Assembly (NCBI GenBank): GCA_963971225.1
Contig: OZ020269.1
Location: forward strand, 14,412,921-14,476,920
DNA length: 64,000 nt
Direction of reading: 5' to 3'
DNA from: Melieria omissa
Lineage: Eukaryota > Arthropoda > Insecta > Diptera > Ulidiidae
Shown in pieces: positions 22,326-34,936 of this stretch; position 1 is the stretch's first letter; every line of letters begins with the position of its first letter. A program made the position numbers and the translations under genes. The notes under the pieces are model-generated. The model ran no database searches and was not told the origin of the DNA. It worked only from the letters and a program-made list of their open reading frames with translations.

Positions 22326-23545
22326 CACCTGAAAGACCGTATCTCAGTTTAAAAACCCAGTACGAGGAAATTCTCCCATCGCTTAGAAGATTACGCCACC
22401 AAGTAAAAGAGCTTTTTTGAAAATCTTCTCTCAAACAGAAGAACCAAGTTAAGAAAGGTCAATCATCGCTTGAAAGATGACGCCAACAGTAGGTCAAGAA
22501 GTTTTTTTCACTGTTTGAGGGAAAGGATTTACTTAAGAGAAGATTAGACAAAAGAATCCAGCCAGAAAAAAGATGTCCCATTGGTTGGAACATAACACTA
22601 GCGATGGTGAAAGCTAGTAGAGAAAAAACTCTTAGCACTTGATTGAATCAAATGAAGAACCAACTGGAGTAGGAACTCTCATTGATTGGAAAACGGAGTC
22701 TCCAATAGAAGGATTAAGTTTAAGGAACCTTATCACCTGGAAGACTGAAACAAAGATCTCTTATCACTTGCAAGATTGCGCCAGCTATGGTAGAGGCAAA
22801 TCAGAGAGGCTCTCTTTTTATAAGACTGCTTCTCAGATAGAAGGACAAAGTCAGAAAACCATAATCATTGTTTGGAAGGTCACGTCGAGGAGACCCTTCA
22901 TTACGGAAACTCGCTAGACCGTATTTACGATAAAAAACAAAATGAAGAAGTTCTCTCAGTGCATGGAAGCTGACATTAGCGATGGTACAACGTAGTACCG
23001 AAGGACTTTTTAACTACATGGAGGATCAAGCAAATCAAGCCAATGAGGGTCTCTCATTGCTTGAAAGGTTGTATCTTCCATAGAAGGATCATGTTAAGGA
23101 AACCCTCTTATCATTTGAAAGCCCATCTCTAGAAACACAAAGTTGAAAAAGCTCTCCTATGGCATGAATACCATATTTACGACTAGTTGAAATATATATA
23201 TGCCAGCGCCTGAAGCAAGTCGAGGAGTCCCTCTCATTCCTTGAAAGACCGTATCTGCTTTAGAGGGATCGTGTTGGGAAAACCCCCTCATCATTGGAAA
23301 GACTGTCTTTCGGTTAGAAACACCAAGTTGAGAAAGCTCTCCAATGGCATGAAGACCATTCCACAGATTGAAATATATCTCTCCCACCGCCTGAGACAAG
23401 TCGAGGAGGTCCTTTTTTGCTTGAAAGACCGTATCGGTGGTAAAAGGATTATGTTGAGGAAACCCTTTCATCATTTGAAATACCGTCTCTCTCTCTCTCT
23501 CTCTGACAAAAAGTCAAAAAAGCTCTCTCACCTCCTAATGAAGAG

Positions 23546-24565
23546 ATGAGAGAGGATATGTATTTCTTGGGGCAATTAGGGCACCGTGAGTTTCCAGCGC
23601 CTGGGCGAGATATTCTGAAGTAGACCGACAAACGGCAATGAGCTTTTATGCCCACTGTACTGGCCTTAGTAATCGATCGATAATGTAGTCCCACAACAGT
23701 TTAGTTCTCCCACTGTTCAATGTGTTACTTTTCAAGTAACTTTTACGCGTAATTGCAAAATGTTTACTTGAATACTTTTATATACATAAATATATCAAAT
23801 ATTTATTTTTCTTTGCGGCATATTTTGAAATGCCAATGCAGTTTAAAAACAACGGCTGCGAGCAATTGGCACACGCAGCTGTCTGCAAGTTACTTTTCTT
23901 TGTTGCATTTGTTTGTTTGTTTGCATAACTTTTGCTTGGCTAATACTAATCAAACACAGATGGATCGAATGTGCGGATAATGACGGAAATTACATTAAAA
24001 GTATATTACGGTCAGTCATGAGATCAAACTTAGCACTTTTAGTGCTTACATATCAACTCGACTGATAGTTTTCGTATACTATTTGTGTTTGTGTGTGTGA
24101 GTGTAGTGGCACGACTTGCTCAATTCGTTCACTTTTATATGGTTTTCCTTATTAACAGTGTTGCGTAAATTAATTTGTACGTGGCGAATGCGAGTGAAAA
24201 TGCATAAATATTGGCGGCGAGCTGTGTATTAGCACAACGAACTGTTTACACTTTTGATTGTTACTCAAAAATCAGACATGGTGCAGTCGAAAGCGTCAAG
24301 TACGAACCGCATGCGATAGTATAACAAATTAGTGAGTTTGTGTTATATTCTAGTAATGCCAAAAGTAGCTGGAGTACTGTTTGAGTCGGCTATAGACTGT
24401 CAAAATTCATTGCTTGGGATTGAATTTGGAGCAAAAGGAATCATCGAACTTTTGAATAGGAAATATTTTAGTGTGAGATTTAAAAAGGAATTACGTCGAT
24501 AATGCTGCAACGCAGAGCACTAGAAGCGAGACTTGAAGTCTTTTAAAATAGTTTAAAAAAAAATT
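23546..24565. other. Unassigned non-coding DNA
   Basis: AT-rich with a GT run near 24085. No gene recognised. Confidence 0.5.
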
Positions 24566-24569
24566 AAAA

Positions 24570-27030
24570 ATTTTGTGATTGAACCGAAAGTGAATATTCA
24601 CTGGTACACTGGACTTAAGGGGCCCGAACACTGTAAACTGCGATTTTTCATATGTTTTTTATTTTATTTATTAAAAAAAAACGGACGTTCCGATTTACAT
24701 GAAACTTTACACATATGTTAATAAATGTTTAGATTACCTTTTTTACTACCTGTTTTAATTCGATTTGCCCCTTTCAAAACTTAAAACGCGATTATCTCGA
24801 AACCATGTTTTTTGACCGCGTTGACAGCATAACTGAAAAAGTTTTTATCCGATCGACCTGATTCAAATTGCATTCTATTCGGGAATAGTGTCGCTTCTGC
24901 TCGACGTAGCCGTTTTTCGATATATGCCAAACTTTTTTTTTTATAAATAATTTAGTGCAAAATTTTACGCGAAAAAAAAAAATTTTTCTTCAAACAGCCG
25001 CCATTTTTTTTCTAATCAATATTTTTAAAATCCCCTACGTCAAACAGTAGCCAGTAATGTATATTTCAAGAATCTTTTTTGTTTTTTGCTCTAGGAGGCT
25101 CCGTTATGCTGATTTGCTGTCAACGCGACAAGGGTCATTTTAAAAAGACGACATTTTGGATCAGCTACAGAATACAAACATGGCCGCCAAAAAAAAAAAA
25201 AAAAATTGTTTTCGATAATCTAAACATTTATTAACATATGTGTAAAGTTTCATGTAAATCGGAACGTCCGTTTTTTTTTAATAAATAAAATAAAAAACAT
25301 ATGAAAAATCGCAGTTTACAGTGTTCGGGCCCCTTAAGTTTTGACATTTCGGTAGTCAACATGTCAACTGAAAGTTATTCATGAAAGAATGATTTTGCTG
25401 CTTTTCGCGACATGAAACTTGATTTTACTGTACAATTTAAAATGTTTCGGTTTTTGCAACCGAACAGAAACCAAATATTCGGTCTCTAATTAGTTTTTGG
25501 TGTTCACTGGACCATTTCGTTAGTTAGTCTTAAACAACGGACAGCAAATCAATTTATAATTGGATACTTTGGCTGCCTTTCACGGCATGAAAATTGGTTT
25601 TACTGCACAAAGTATCGGTTTAGGTCGAAGTCTGCAATTTGTGATGTAAACGGAGCCGAATACTTGGTCAAATATTAAACTAGACTCTTCCCTGGAGCAT
25701 AGTCTGAGCAAATCGATCGATACTTTAAAAAGTTTCAGTTTTTGTGACCGAATCGAAACCGAATAATCGGTCTGTCATTAGTTTTTAGTGTTTAGTGGAC
25801 TATTTCGGTAGTCAGTCTTAAAGAACGGAGAGGAAATAAATTTATTAATGGATACTTTGGCTGCCTTTCAAGGCACAAAGTTTCGGTTTAGGTCGAAATC
25901 TGCAATTTGTGATCTAAACGAAACCGAATATTCGGTCAAATACTAATCTATACTCTTCACTGGAACATAGTCTGAGCAAATCGATCGATACTTTAAAAAG
26001 ATTAGGTTTTTGTGACCGAACCGAAACCGAATATTCGGTCTGTCACTTGTTTTAAGTCTTTACTGAACCATTTTAAGAACAAATCGACTTATTCAAGAAT
26101 ACTTTTGTCACTGTCACTAGTTTTTACTCTTCTTTGCACCATTTTGGTATTCAGTCTATAAAAACTTAGAGCAAATCAATTTATTAATACTTGCCTGCAT
26201 TTCATAACTTGAAAATCGGTTTTACTTTACAAAGTTTCGATTTTGGCTGAAATACACAATTTGTGATGAAATCGAAACCGAATATCCGGTCAAACACTAA
26301 TCTATACTCTTCACTGGAACATAGCAACTGAGCAAATCGATCGATACTTAAAAAAGATTCGGTTTTTGTGACCGAACCGAAACTGAATATTCGGTCTGTC
26401 ACTTGTTTTAAGTCTTTACTGAACCATTTTAAGAACAAATCGACTTATTCAAGAATACTTTTGCTACTTTTTAAGACATGAAAATGAATGAATTTAAAAT
26501 GTTTCGGTTTTTGTGACCAAACCAAAACCGAATATTCGGTCTGTCACTTGTTTTAAGTCTTCATTGAACCATTTTGGTATTCAGTCTTTAGAAACTCAGA
26601 GCAAATCAATTTATTAATGGATACTTTGGCTGCCTTTCACAACTTGAAAATCGGTTTTACTTTACAAAGTTTCGGTTTTGGCTGAAACACACAATTTGTG
26701 ATCAAATCGAAACCGAATATCCGGTTAAACACTAATCTACACTCTTCACTGGACCACAGTCTGAGCAAATCGATGGATACTTTAAAAAGTTTAGGTTTTT
26801 GTGACTAACCCGAAACTGAATATTCGGTCTGTCATTAGCTTTTAGTCTTCACTGGACCATTTCAAGATCAAATAGACTCATTAAAGCAAAATTTTGCTGC
26901 ATTTTACGTTACGCAAATTTCATTTTCATCATTTTATTGCACAATTTAAAATGTTTCTGGTCTGATGAACCGAATATTCGGTATGTCACTTGTTTTAAGT
27001 CTTCACTAGACCACTTCGGCAGCCAATTTA
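24570..27030 (+). repeat. Tandem array rich in ACCGAATATTCGGT words
   Basis: Units contain TTTCGGTTTTTGTGACCGAA, a GAAACCGAATATTCGGTCTGTCA-type palindromic core, a CACTGGACCATTTCGGTAGTC-type word and AGCAAATCGATCGATACTTT. The core recurs near 25458, 25746, 26018, 26367, 26515 and 26960, so unit length varies (about 150-340 bp) through internal loss. A partial unit lies left of the foldback element (24570-24614), showing the foldback landed inside the array. Confidence 0.75.
24619..25333. mobile_element. Foldback MITE with 118-bp perfect inverted repeats in TTAA
   Basis: 24619-24736 is, base for base as I read it, the reverse complement of 25216-25333, beginning GGGGCCCGAACACTGTAAAC. Both ends abut TTAA (24615-24618, 25334-25337). 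Weaker pairing continues inward (CGCGTTGACAGCA against TGCTGTCAACGCG). There is no ORF. TTAA suggests piggyBac-type targeting, but the GGGG start is not the usual CCC, so the superfamily is open. Perfect arms imply youth or arm-to-arm gene conversion. Confidence 0.88.
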
Positions 27031-29120
27031 GAAAACGAAAAGCAAATCGATGTTATGCATTGAGTCTACAACTGAATCCTTATCGACTCTATTCAGCTAA
27101 TGGACCCTGTACGAATCTGCTCAACATTACCTGCAGTAAACTAAGCACAAAATTAGCAAAGGCATTAGTACCTGCAAGTACGTGTGCACTTTAAGCTACA
27201 ACAACACACGTGTCAGACTTGTCTCATTTGCATAACAGTCATGTGTGCCGGTATAATTGAACGTCTCCATGCTCGGCACGTCTTTTGCAACGAAACGCGT
27301 AAATATTCGGCTAAGTGAGTAGTTTCCTATTTGTGCGACTACAGCCAACTCAGGCAGCAGGCGTCAATTACTGAAGTTGGTTTGTCAACTGAAGCCATCA
27401 ATTGTTGACTCACGAACACCAGTCAACAAGCAAAGCAGTCAGTCAGCGAATCAGCTGATTTGTATCTAACGAATGTCGGTCAAGTGCAAGTTTTCACAAC
27501 AACCATCAAGGCGCCGACTTTTACGAGTTTCAGACGATTTTTTATTAAACTAAACTCTCCTCAATGCTGAAAGGTGTTCGGCCAAATAGATGATATCATC
27601 TTCTAAATTTGCATGAAAAAAACTAGTAAAAAATAATAATAAAAAATGTTAAAACAAATTACAACAAAACCAAAACATTGTACTATCTAACAGTAAAGTC
27701 AACAAAAACATGTGCACCATTAAAATTCCAAAAATAAACCGCATACCCACACGCCAAAAAAAAAAAATTTATGAAAGAAATGTAAAGCAATACAAAAGCA
27801 GAACGATAAGAAAAATTCCAACTATAGGCAAATATTTTTACTTGACTCGGCTTTATCAATGTGCAATATTAGCACAAAATTGCGTTTTGGGTCGCAATGA
27901 GTTCGAATTGGTTTCATAATCTCGCACAGTGGGCTGAGTGCGCATAACTCATCGAATACTGGAGAAACAATGACAATGTGTTTGTTTGACAATGACAATG
28001 TGTTTGTTATCTACGAAATATGTGGATTATGTACATTTACTTTTGCTAGACAGATGGAAAAATCAGACATTTGGTGAAATCGCTGCAAAGCTGCAACCTT
28101 ATCATCGAAAGCTGCCGCAATTATTGAACAAAAAAATTATGCGCACAATTAATTAATTTGTGCCATAAAACGGAAATCAAATGATTTAATTGATAGAAAC
28201 CATGCAACATTTGGCTGATGCGATGTGAGCGGCTTTTCAAAAAATGAATGCTTTATGTTTTCAGAATTCATAATGCAGCTTTCATTTGTTGATATTGTTT
28301 GTGCCCAAAGGCCAATTAGTTCCCTTTAATTGTCAACACATTGCCTAATGAATTTAGAGAAAGAGAGAGGAATAAAAACAATTCATAAAAAAAACATGCG
28401 TGCGTTTGTTTGTTCGTTTCGCATTTCGCTTTGCATCGAATAGTTCCACTTCAAAAATTTATAATTATACACACTGCGTATACGCCAATCGGTCATGCTT
28501 GGTGTGGCGATTTTACTAAAACCAACAGCAACAACGACAACAACATTCTGTGGTAGAAACATTCAAGTGGCCACATGGCCACCACAACGCAGCAACAGAC
28601 TGCAATGACTGACGACAAAGATCAACGTTATGGCAACGATAAAACAATACATGTAGATATACAATATTTACAACAACAATGACAACAACAACTACATAGA
28701 GTGTGAAAAAAACACTTGGCTGCAACAGCAATTCGGTTGTCACTACACATGTCATGCAATTAATTGATAATTTTGTTGTTGTTGTTTGGTAGATATTTTG
28801 TGGTGCATAGTTGACATAACTGGTTTGGTTTGTTGACATCGTACCACAACAACAACAACAACTAAGCAATAACAAAACAAAGATGTCAGGGAATGGAGTT
28901 TAATTAGACTTTAAAAAAGAAAACGACGCGTGTGGCAAAGGTGCTTCCAAGTTGAATTGAAGAAAACTAAGGTTCAGTTTTACAGCGAAGAGTTTGTCGT
29001 ACAATAAACTGCAGATTTTTCTTTTCACAGTAGCAATTTTTTCTAGATCTGGTGGTAAATGAGACCAGAAGATATACTTTTGAAGCTGTCACAGAATTCA
29101 TCAAGAGAGGAGAAAGGGGG
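27031..29120. other. Unassigned non-coding DNA
   Basis: AT-rich, with scattered CAA/GTT trinucleotide runs (28520-28880) that create spurious cysteine- or threonine-rich frames. No gene recognised. Confidence 0.5.
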
Positions 29121-29124
29121 CAGC

Positions 29125-29346
29125 TACAGCTCAACGCCGAGTCCGAACGGCGCTTTTTGGCAATTTTTCTTTCACACTTGGAGGTTTTGCCATTGCCTGC
29201 CCAAAGCCAACTTATGCGATTCTTTTAAGTCTCATCTGCTTCAGGTGGATAGCAATAAAAGTAGACGAATGTTTCACCAACTCAACCTAGGAATCGAACC
29301 TAGGGTCTCTGGTACGAGAATCCTGGACTATGGACTATCGAGGCCG
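29125..29346 (-). mobile_element. tRNA-derived SINE, family B, copy 1
   Basis: Reverse complement has a head GGCCTCGATAGTCCATAGTC (box A region), then an anticodon-like loop and box B GGTTCGATTCC (about 29288-29299 on the + strand), then GTTGAGTTGGTGAAACATTC. Its body (29130-29205) contains CCGAACGGCG, GGCAATTTTT and AGGTTTTGCCATTGCCTGC, closely matching the body of SINE family A. Ends are approximate. Confidence 0.7.
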
Positions 29347-29519
29347 GTTTTGGCTATGGAAAGCTGGAAGAAAAAGGCACTCAACAGTTTCACATTTTTT
29401 CAACGGCTTATAAGTATTTTGGAGCTTGGATAACATGACTCCCAGGTTCTCCTTTGTTAAGGATTACCACGTTTTAATCCCATCTAGAGCCGAATGGGAA
29501 CACACTAGAATCCTGCACG

Positions 29520-30180
29520 AGTATGCAGTTTTGCTATTCGAAAACATTCAAATGATTTTGAATAGAATATTTCACTTCATCTCTGCGGACCAGTCCGAAT
29601 GAATACGAGTACGAGTAAGCTCTGAACATAAACGAGTAGACGTACACTATTTATTCACATTCGCTCGAAGCGGGAAAACGAGGACAAAAGCATTCGAATA
29701 ATAGTACACACTGCTTCGAATATATTCGAATATACTCGTTTTATTATTCCTAAGATTATTTAGAAATATTTATGTTATATATAAAAATGTATTTATTTGT
29801 TATGCTACTTTTTTCAATAATTTCCATTTTGCGTATTAACTAATAAGCCACTTCAACCACACGACAAGTATACACATGGAAAACATGACATACTGCGCAT
29901 AAAAATATTCGATGAAACTGTTCTGATCTTCGAATACTTCGCAAAGTTCTCGATTACCGAATACGAGCACTGCAGTGTTCGCTTCTCACCCAATACGAGC
30001 ACTGCAGTGTTCGCTTCTCACCCAATACGAGCACTGCAGTATTCGCTTCTCACCGAATACGAGCACTGCAGTGTTCGCTATTCACCGAATATGAATAGAA
30101 ACGAGAAGCGACGCTCGCTGGTTCTCGTTTCTATTCGTTTCGTTGTACACATTCTTCGAATACCAAGTACCCGTACAGTA
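29520..30180. repeat. TTCGAA/ATACGAG-rich region with a 34-bp x4 tandem repeat
   Basis: CCAATACGAGCACTGCAGTG plus TTCGCTTCTCAC repeats four times between about 29958 and 30090, nearly identical, each copy carrying the palindrome CACTGCAGTG. The surrounding 600 bp are dense in ATTCGAA and CGAATA words. Non-coding. Confidence 0.8.
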
Positions 30181-30204
30181 TGTACAGTAGTGTAGCCGTC
30201 AAAA

Positions 30205-31500
30205 TGAATATATTCATGCAGGAATTTAGAACAAACGAATCCAAGTTGCTTTCCAAGGTGGATTGGGGTATCTACTCCAAAGAATTAAATCTAAACTTGA
30301 AGCTCCTGTTGCCAGATCACTGCAGCGTCTTATAGGCCAAGATTACAGCAATGTGTGTAGCTTCCAATTGACTTTGGATAAACCGGATATAGGCACGTGA
30401 TATATATCGGACAACCGATCTGCTCTTAGGACTCTGGATGCAGTCATAACAACATCCAAGACTGTTCTGAGCTGCAGTAAATCTCTCAACGAGACTGACA
30501 GGCAGCTTTACATTCATTATGCTGGGTTCCGGAATATTCTAGACATCTGTAAGGCAGACGAGCTCCCTCGAGAGGGTACAAACTATGAGTTGTGTTCTCA
30601 TACAAGCTCTATGAAAGAAACGAATCTTTGTTGGGCCAATGACAACACAGGTGTTTCTGCGCGCCAGACTTGACCAACCTTAAACGACCGACGTTCTAGA
30701 GAGCTTCCCTCACGAAATCGGAACCAAATCAGAACCATGATTGGTGGTCTCACAGGCCACTGTCTAATTGAAATCCACGCTAAAAGGCTGCGCCTGTTTC
30801 AAACGACTTTTGTCATAGTTGTATGAACGAAGAAGAGGTAGGAAATGTATTTCACCTTCCATGAAGTTTATCCCGAAGAAGAAAGTATCACCTGGACAAC
30901 TTCTTCGACAGTCTAGAGGATCTATCTACACTATTCTCACAGTCTACTAGGCTTCGTGAGGAGCTCAAACTGGTTTATTGAGTGGGCGGACTTTAAGTGT
31001 AAATGAAAAATGTACTTCACCATCCATGCAATTTATCCAGAAGAAAAAAGAATCATCATCATCTTTGACAGTCTAGGGGATCTTATCAACAAGATTATTC
31101 ACAGTTTCAGTCAAGACTTCTCACAGTTTACTAGTTTACTACTTAGTGAGAAGCTGAGATTGGTTCAATGAGTGAGCGGCTTTATTCTCGATTATTTTGT
31201 GGATAATGGAAAACTTTACTTCACCTTCTATGAACGAAGAAGTTGAAGGAAATGTACTTCATCTTCCATGCAGTTTATCCAAAAGAAAGAAGAACTTCTA
31301 GCCAACTTCTTTGACATTCTAGGAGATCTACATATCCAACAAGACTAATCACAGTCTACCAGGCTTCGTGAGAGGCTCAGACTGGTTTAATGAGTGAGCG
31401 ACCTTATGTTAGATTGTTTTGTGGTATCACAATGGGCCTTTATGGCCCAAGTGTACTCCGTCATAGGGCCGCTACTGTTGCCAACCTATTTCTTCTTATA
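30205..31500 (+). mobile_element. Degraded LINE, same family as 12.9-15.85 kb, 3' part triplicated
   Basis: Begins inside RNase H and ends TGGTATCACAATGGGCC followed by GGCCCAAGTG and a TCATAGGGCCG word, the same 3' region as the first copy. The Cys-His/3' segment occurs three times in tandem: a GGAAATGTA(C/T)TTCA landmark, then CCATG(A/C)AGTTTATCC, then GACAGTCTAG(A/G)GGATCT, starting near 30838, 31005 and 31238. Confidence 0.82.
30215..30985 (+). pseudogene. LINE RNase H and Cys-His fragment
   Basis: Shows IYSKELNLNLKLLLPDHCSV, then after stops and frameshifts IYISDNRSALRTLDAVITTS with SCSKSLNE (RNase H with the third catalytic Asp kept as SDN), and KADELPREGT (the final Asp region, ADELA changed to ADELP). 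IRTMIGGLTGHCLIEIHAKR follows, then FCHSCMNEEEV, the start of the C-x2-C knuckle. Several stops make it dead. The same residues in the same order occur near 15.0-15.6 kb. Confidence 0.82.
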
Positions 31501-31609
31501 GGTGCTAAAATGGTCTCGGTAGGCGATTGGCAGAGATCTCCCTCGACCAACAAAACTTGAATTCTATAGGACGCTCATTCTGCCCGTACTTCTCCTACAA
31601 TGTACTCCT

Positions 31610-32290
31610 ACAATTTTGTTTTGAGTCAAATACTGGTGGTTTAAAACTCAAAACTGGACGATTCGATTGTTGGTCAAATCGATTCAAATCAATTTGTAAA
31701 ATTTTCAACACTTTATCAGTCGAACCGTAACGAAACTTTTCACACTGAAATCGATATTTGCTTAACTAGGAATTTACTCCCAAATCTAAGTAAAAGTAAA
31801 CTTACAGGTAACTGTAAGTGTCTCAAAAATATGAAGGAATGAACACAATTGAAATTTAAATTAAATTCAAAACTACCTGAAAACCATCAAATTAAATCAA
31901 AAATAGAGACTTCAAGAGCGAAACTTGATTAGACTGTTTGAAAAATTGTTGCATTTTGTTTCAAATACTGGTTGTTTGACACTGAAAATTGAACGACTAG
32001 ATTCTTGGTTAAATCGACTCAGTCAGTCAGTCAGTTGTCAGTTTATTAGGAAACTTCTGATCAACATTTTCTTGACTTAAAGTTTACTTCCAAATCTAAG
32101 CAAAAGTATACTTTCTATACTTTCAAGTAACTAACTAAATCGTTCATTAAAAGTTTGAAGGAATAAGCAGCACACTTGAAATTAATCTCAAATAAAAGTT
32201 TCATTATTCAAACAAAATAATTTGAATTAATAAGTAAACTTAAAACTGCCTAAAAAAGAACCCCAAATGAAATGAAAAGTAATGACTTCA
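31610..32290 (+). repeat. Two diverged direct copies, period about 330 bp
   Basis: TTTTG(A)TTTCAAATACTGGT-type sequence followed by TTGGT(C/T)AAATCGA recurs near 31618 and 31960, and TTTACT(C/T)CCAAATCTAAG recurs near 31773 and 32083. Non-coding. Confidence 0.55.
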
Positions 32291-33585
32291 AGCTCGAATC
32301 TAACGCCTATTCATTAACCCCAGCCATCACGCTTTAATTAGACATTCTTGCTTACTTAATTATGAGTTTCGAACTGCCACCGGCTCGCCACGCAGTTCTG
32401 TTATTTCAACAACAACACACAACTTAATTGCGCGCGCACTGTGCCAACGCGCCGCGGCGCTGCCAATTGCGGTCATGCAGCCAATGTCCGATTACACGGC
32501 CAAATGTGACCGATTTCCACTGCAGTCAAGTCGCAGCTGTTTGTTGGCAACACATCGCACCAACAATTGCAATGTGCTTGTTGACAACATTTCGCTAAAA
32601 ACTACAAGCTGAAAAAATGTTTCTGCTGCCAAATGCAACAACGAAATAAATAAATAAATAAAAACACAAAGCAGTGCGGGTCATTGATTGCTCTGCTCGA
32701 AGACAAAGTTATGCGAAATTTCGCGCTTGCACAATGTGTGCTGCTGTTGGCTTTTTTTGTCTGATATACAAAGCATTTGTAAATTGAAATTAACATTGTT
32801 TCGCTTGGCTCGAACACGCTGCGAAAGTGTGTAAATATGTAAAAAGTTTGAGCGGCAAAACTCAACAACAATTTCTTGAAGAAGCGCATTGCAAAGTGCG
32901 CAACGCAGCGGCGATCGTCAGGTCAGCTCGAACGTTGCTAATTGCAGTGCGAAGCATTAAAAGTGGATTTTATTAGCGCTGGTGGGACGTGACTGCAGTG
33001 CATATTGCGTAATGGAATAGTGGAATGGAGGGGAGGGGGGCGAGGGGGGTTGTTGGGTGAGTAGTTAGTGTATAGATTGCAGCGAATGCATTGAATGTGT
33101 AAAATTGATTTAAAAGCGGGGTGGCTTTTGTTGATAATGTTTCGATGACGACGCTCAGAGTTTAACTTTTTAATTGATTACATTGATAAAAAAAAATACA
33201 ATAACTGCTCAATTCTAGCCTTTCATCTTCTGTGATTCCTGTTCAAAACACGTTCACAAAGTGACTTTACTTTTCATTGATCTTGTTTTGTACATTTTAG
33301 AAGCTTCGTAATTGTTGTTCCTTAGCCATTGGGCATTGAATTGTTTTGAAAAAATGTTCCAAAAAATTCTGAAAAATACAATTTACTTGGAAATTCGATC
33401 TGAACAGACCAAAACATTTATTAATTTATCTCATCTACACGCACTGATTTCTCTCAACAACCACGACAAAAGTTATTTAAATACTTCAACTCATTAGCAC
33501 AAACCAGTGCAAAAGGAATCATCCTGATACGAATCTCTATCTATAAAATTAATTTTTATCTATTTGTTAATCCTTATAGACTCGA
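32291..33585. other. Non-coding DNA with a G-rich tract
   Basis: Moderately GC-rich around 32390-32540 and 32880-33060. It holds the G-tract listed next and an (AAAT)n run near 32645. No gene recognised. Confidence 0.5.
33030..33057 (+). other. G-quadruplex candidate
   Basis: Four G-runs (4, 6, 6 and 3 Gs) separated by loops of 1, 3 and 5 bases fit the G3+N1-7 quadruplex rule on the + strand. Nothing adjacent identifies a function. Confidence 0.75.
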
Positions 33586-33935
33586 AAGTTTAATGATCCA
33601 TTGATCTGAAATCATGACACAATGGGTGGTATGCCCAGGTTATATCTTTTGTTGTGCCTTGGCAAGACAGTACCCATAGGTTAGATTTAAATGGCTGGAC
33701 AGAACTTATCCTACATATGGGCCAAGAAGGAGTACATTTTTGATCCCATATGGATCATTCCCTAAGCACCACCCATATAACCTAAATCTTTCCATCATAT
33801 TTATCAATCAAGACTCGCAAATTTCAGGATCAATTAATCTGAAATCATGACACAATGGTTGGTATGCCCAGTCAAAGGGATCTAGATATCTTTTGACCTT
33901 TATTGGGGAGACAACACCTATACAACTCTTCATCA
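33586..33935 (+). repeat. Direct repeat, period about 233 bp
   Basis: CTGAAATCATGACACAATGG, GGTATGCCCAG and an ATATCTTTTG word occur in the same order near 33607 and 33840, preceded in both by GACTCG(A/C)AA. The intervening CCCATATGGATC-type sequence is single copy. Confidence 0.65.
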
Positions 33936-34264
33936 TATTAATCAACTGTCAATCCAATAAAAGCAGCCATCTTGTTTCCTACCATTTCCTCACTATGCGG
34001 TTTGGTAATACAATGGTTCGGCCCGACTGGGCATTTCGAAAGATTTTTGTGATATTTTCTAGTAGTCTGCCAGTCCGGTCCAGCGCTGCCTTTTCAAACC
34101 ACAGGCTCAAGGTTCGACTTTTGCTTTGGACTGGTTAACACTCGTCTAATTTAATAGCAATCTCTAAGAAGTAGATGTGAGTTCTAAGCAAAACAAAATT
34201 TTGACATATTCATAATATGACCTAACTTTTGTCTCAACTTTTGTCTCAAATCAAAATTCATCAT

Positions 34265-34565
34265 CAAATTCATTACTTTTGTGGATCTTGTAATACAAAA
34301 GTCCGTACCGATCAACCAATCTTTCGCAATACCATCAGAGTGCTCACTATATCTACCATTCTATCGATCTAAGTCATCACTTTTGTTCCACTTTGTAATA
34401 CAATAGTCCGTAGTGAGCATTCAATTCTTCGCTAAACCTTTAAAGTTCTTCCTGCTTCTACCATTTTATCGATCTAATTCAATACTTTTGTACCACCTTG
34501 TAACACAATAGATCGTGAAGACAATTCAGATCTCTATGAAATCTTCAGGATCTTTCTTTCTTTTA
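34265..34565 (+). repeat. Short tandem repeat, about 104-113-bp unit, three copies
   Basis: Each unit carries TACTTTTGT, CTTGTAA(T/C)ACAA(A/T)AG, then a CTACCATT(C/T)TATCGATCTAA word. Landmarks lie near 34275, 34380 and 34480. Diverged, non-coding. Confidence 0.65.
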
Positions 34566-34936
34566 CTATTTCTATTTAGTATTTGATTTGATTAATAATC
34601 CGAGTGAAGTGAGTGAAGAAACAATAGATATATAGACTTCAGAACGCTATACAGATTTGATAAAAAAAATTCACGAATCACCATCATGTGATTTGACCCT
34701 ATTCGACTTTTTGTCCATGTGTAGATTTTTGCAATGAAGTTAAATTTTCAACAACGATTGTGTATTAAAGTATGCTATCACAATTTGCGAGTTTCTCACC
34801 AAACAAGAGGCAAAGAATACCACCCCGTAGCTGCCAAATTCACCTGATCCCTGACACTTTTGTTTTTGATCGATTCAATGAATCAGAAGAGATTAAGTAA
34901 TATTTTAAAAAAAATAATCGAAGATGACTCTGATAA

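Larger units (their letters stand above)
21470..23545 (+). repeat. Diverged minisatellite, ~60-bp subunits in ~180-190-bp units
   Basis: Recurring words are CTCTC(A/T)T(C/T)(G/A)CTTG, GAAAGACCGTATCT and a GAAGGACCAAGTTGAGGAA-like run. In the last kilobase the order repeats with a period of about 178-191 bp (GCTTGAAAG at about 23049, 23238 and 23416). A CT microsatellite (about 23487-23505) lies near the right end. The frames inside are repeat artefacts. An RTE-like LINE fragment is inserted at 22034. Confidence 0.75.

Noticed and set aside
28516..28875. A cysteine-rich 119-codon minus-strand ORF as a small secreted protein
   Set aside because: Produced by CAA/ACA trinucleotide runs. No convincing signal peptide or cysteine framework, and neighbouring frames are equally odd.
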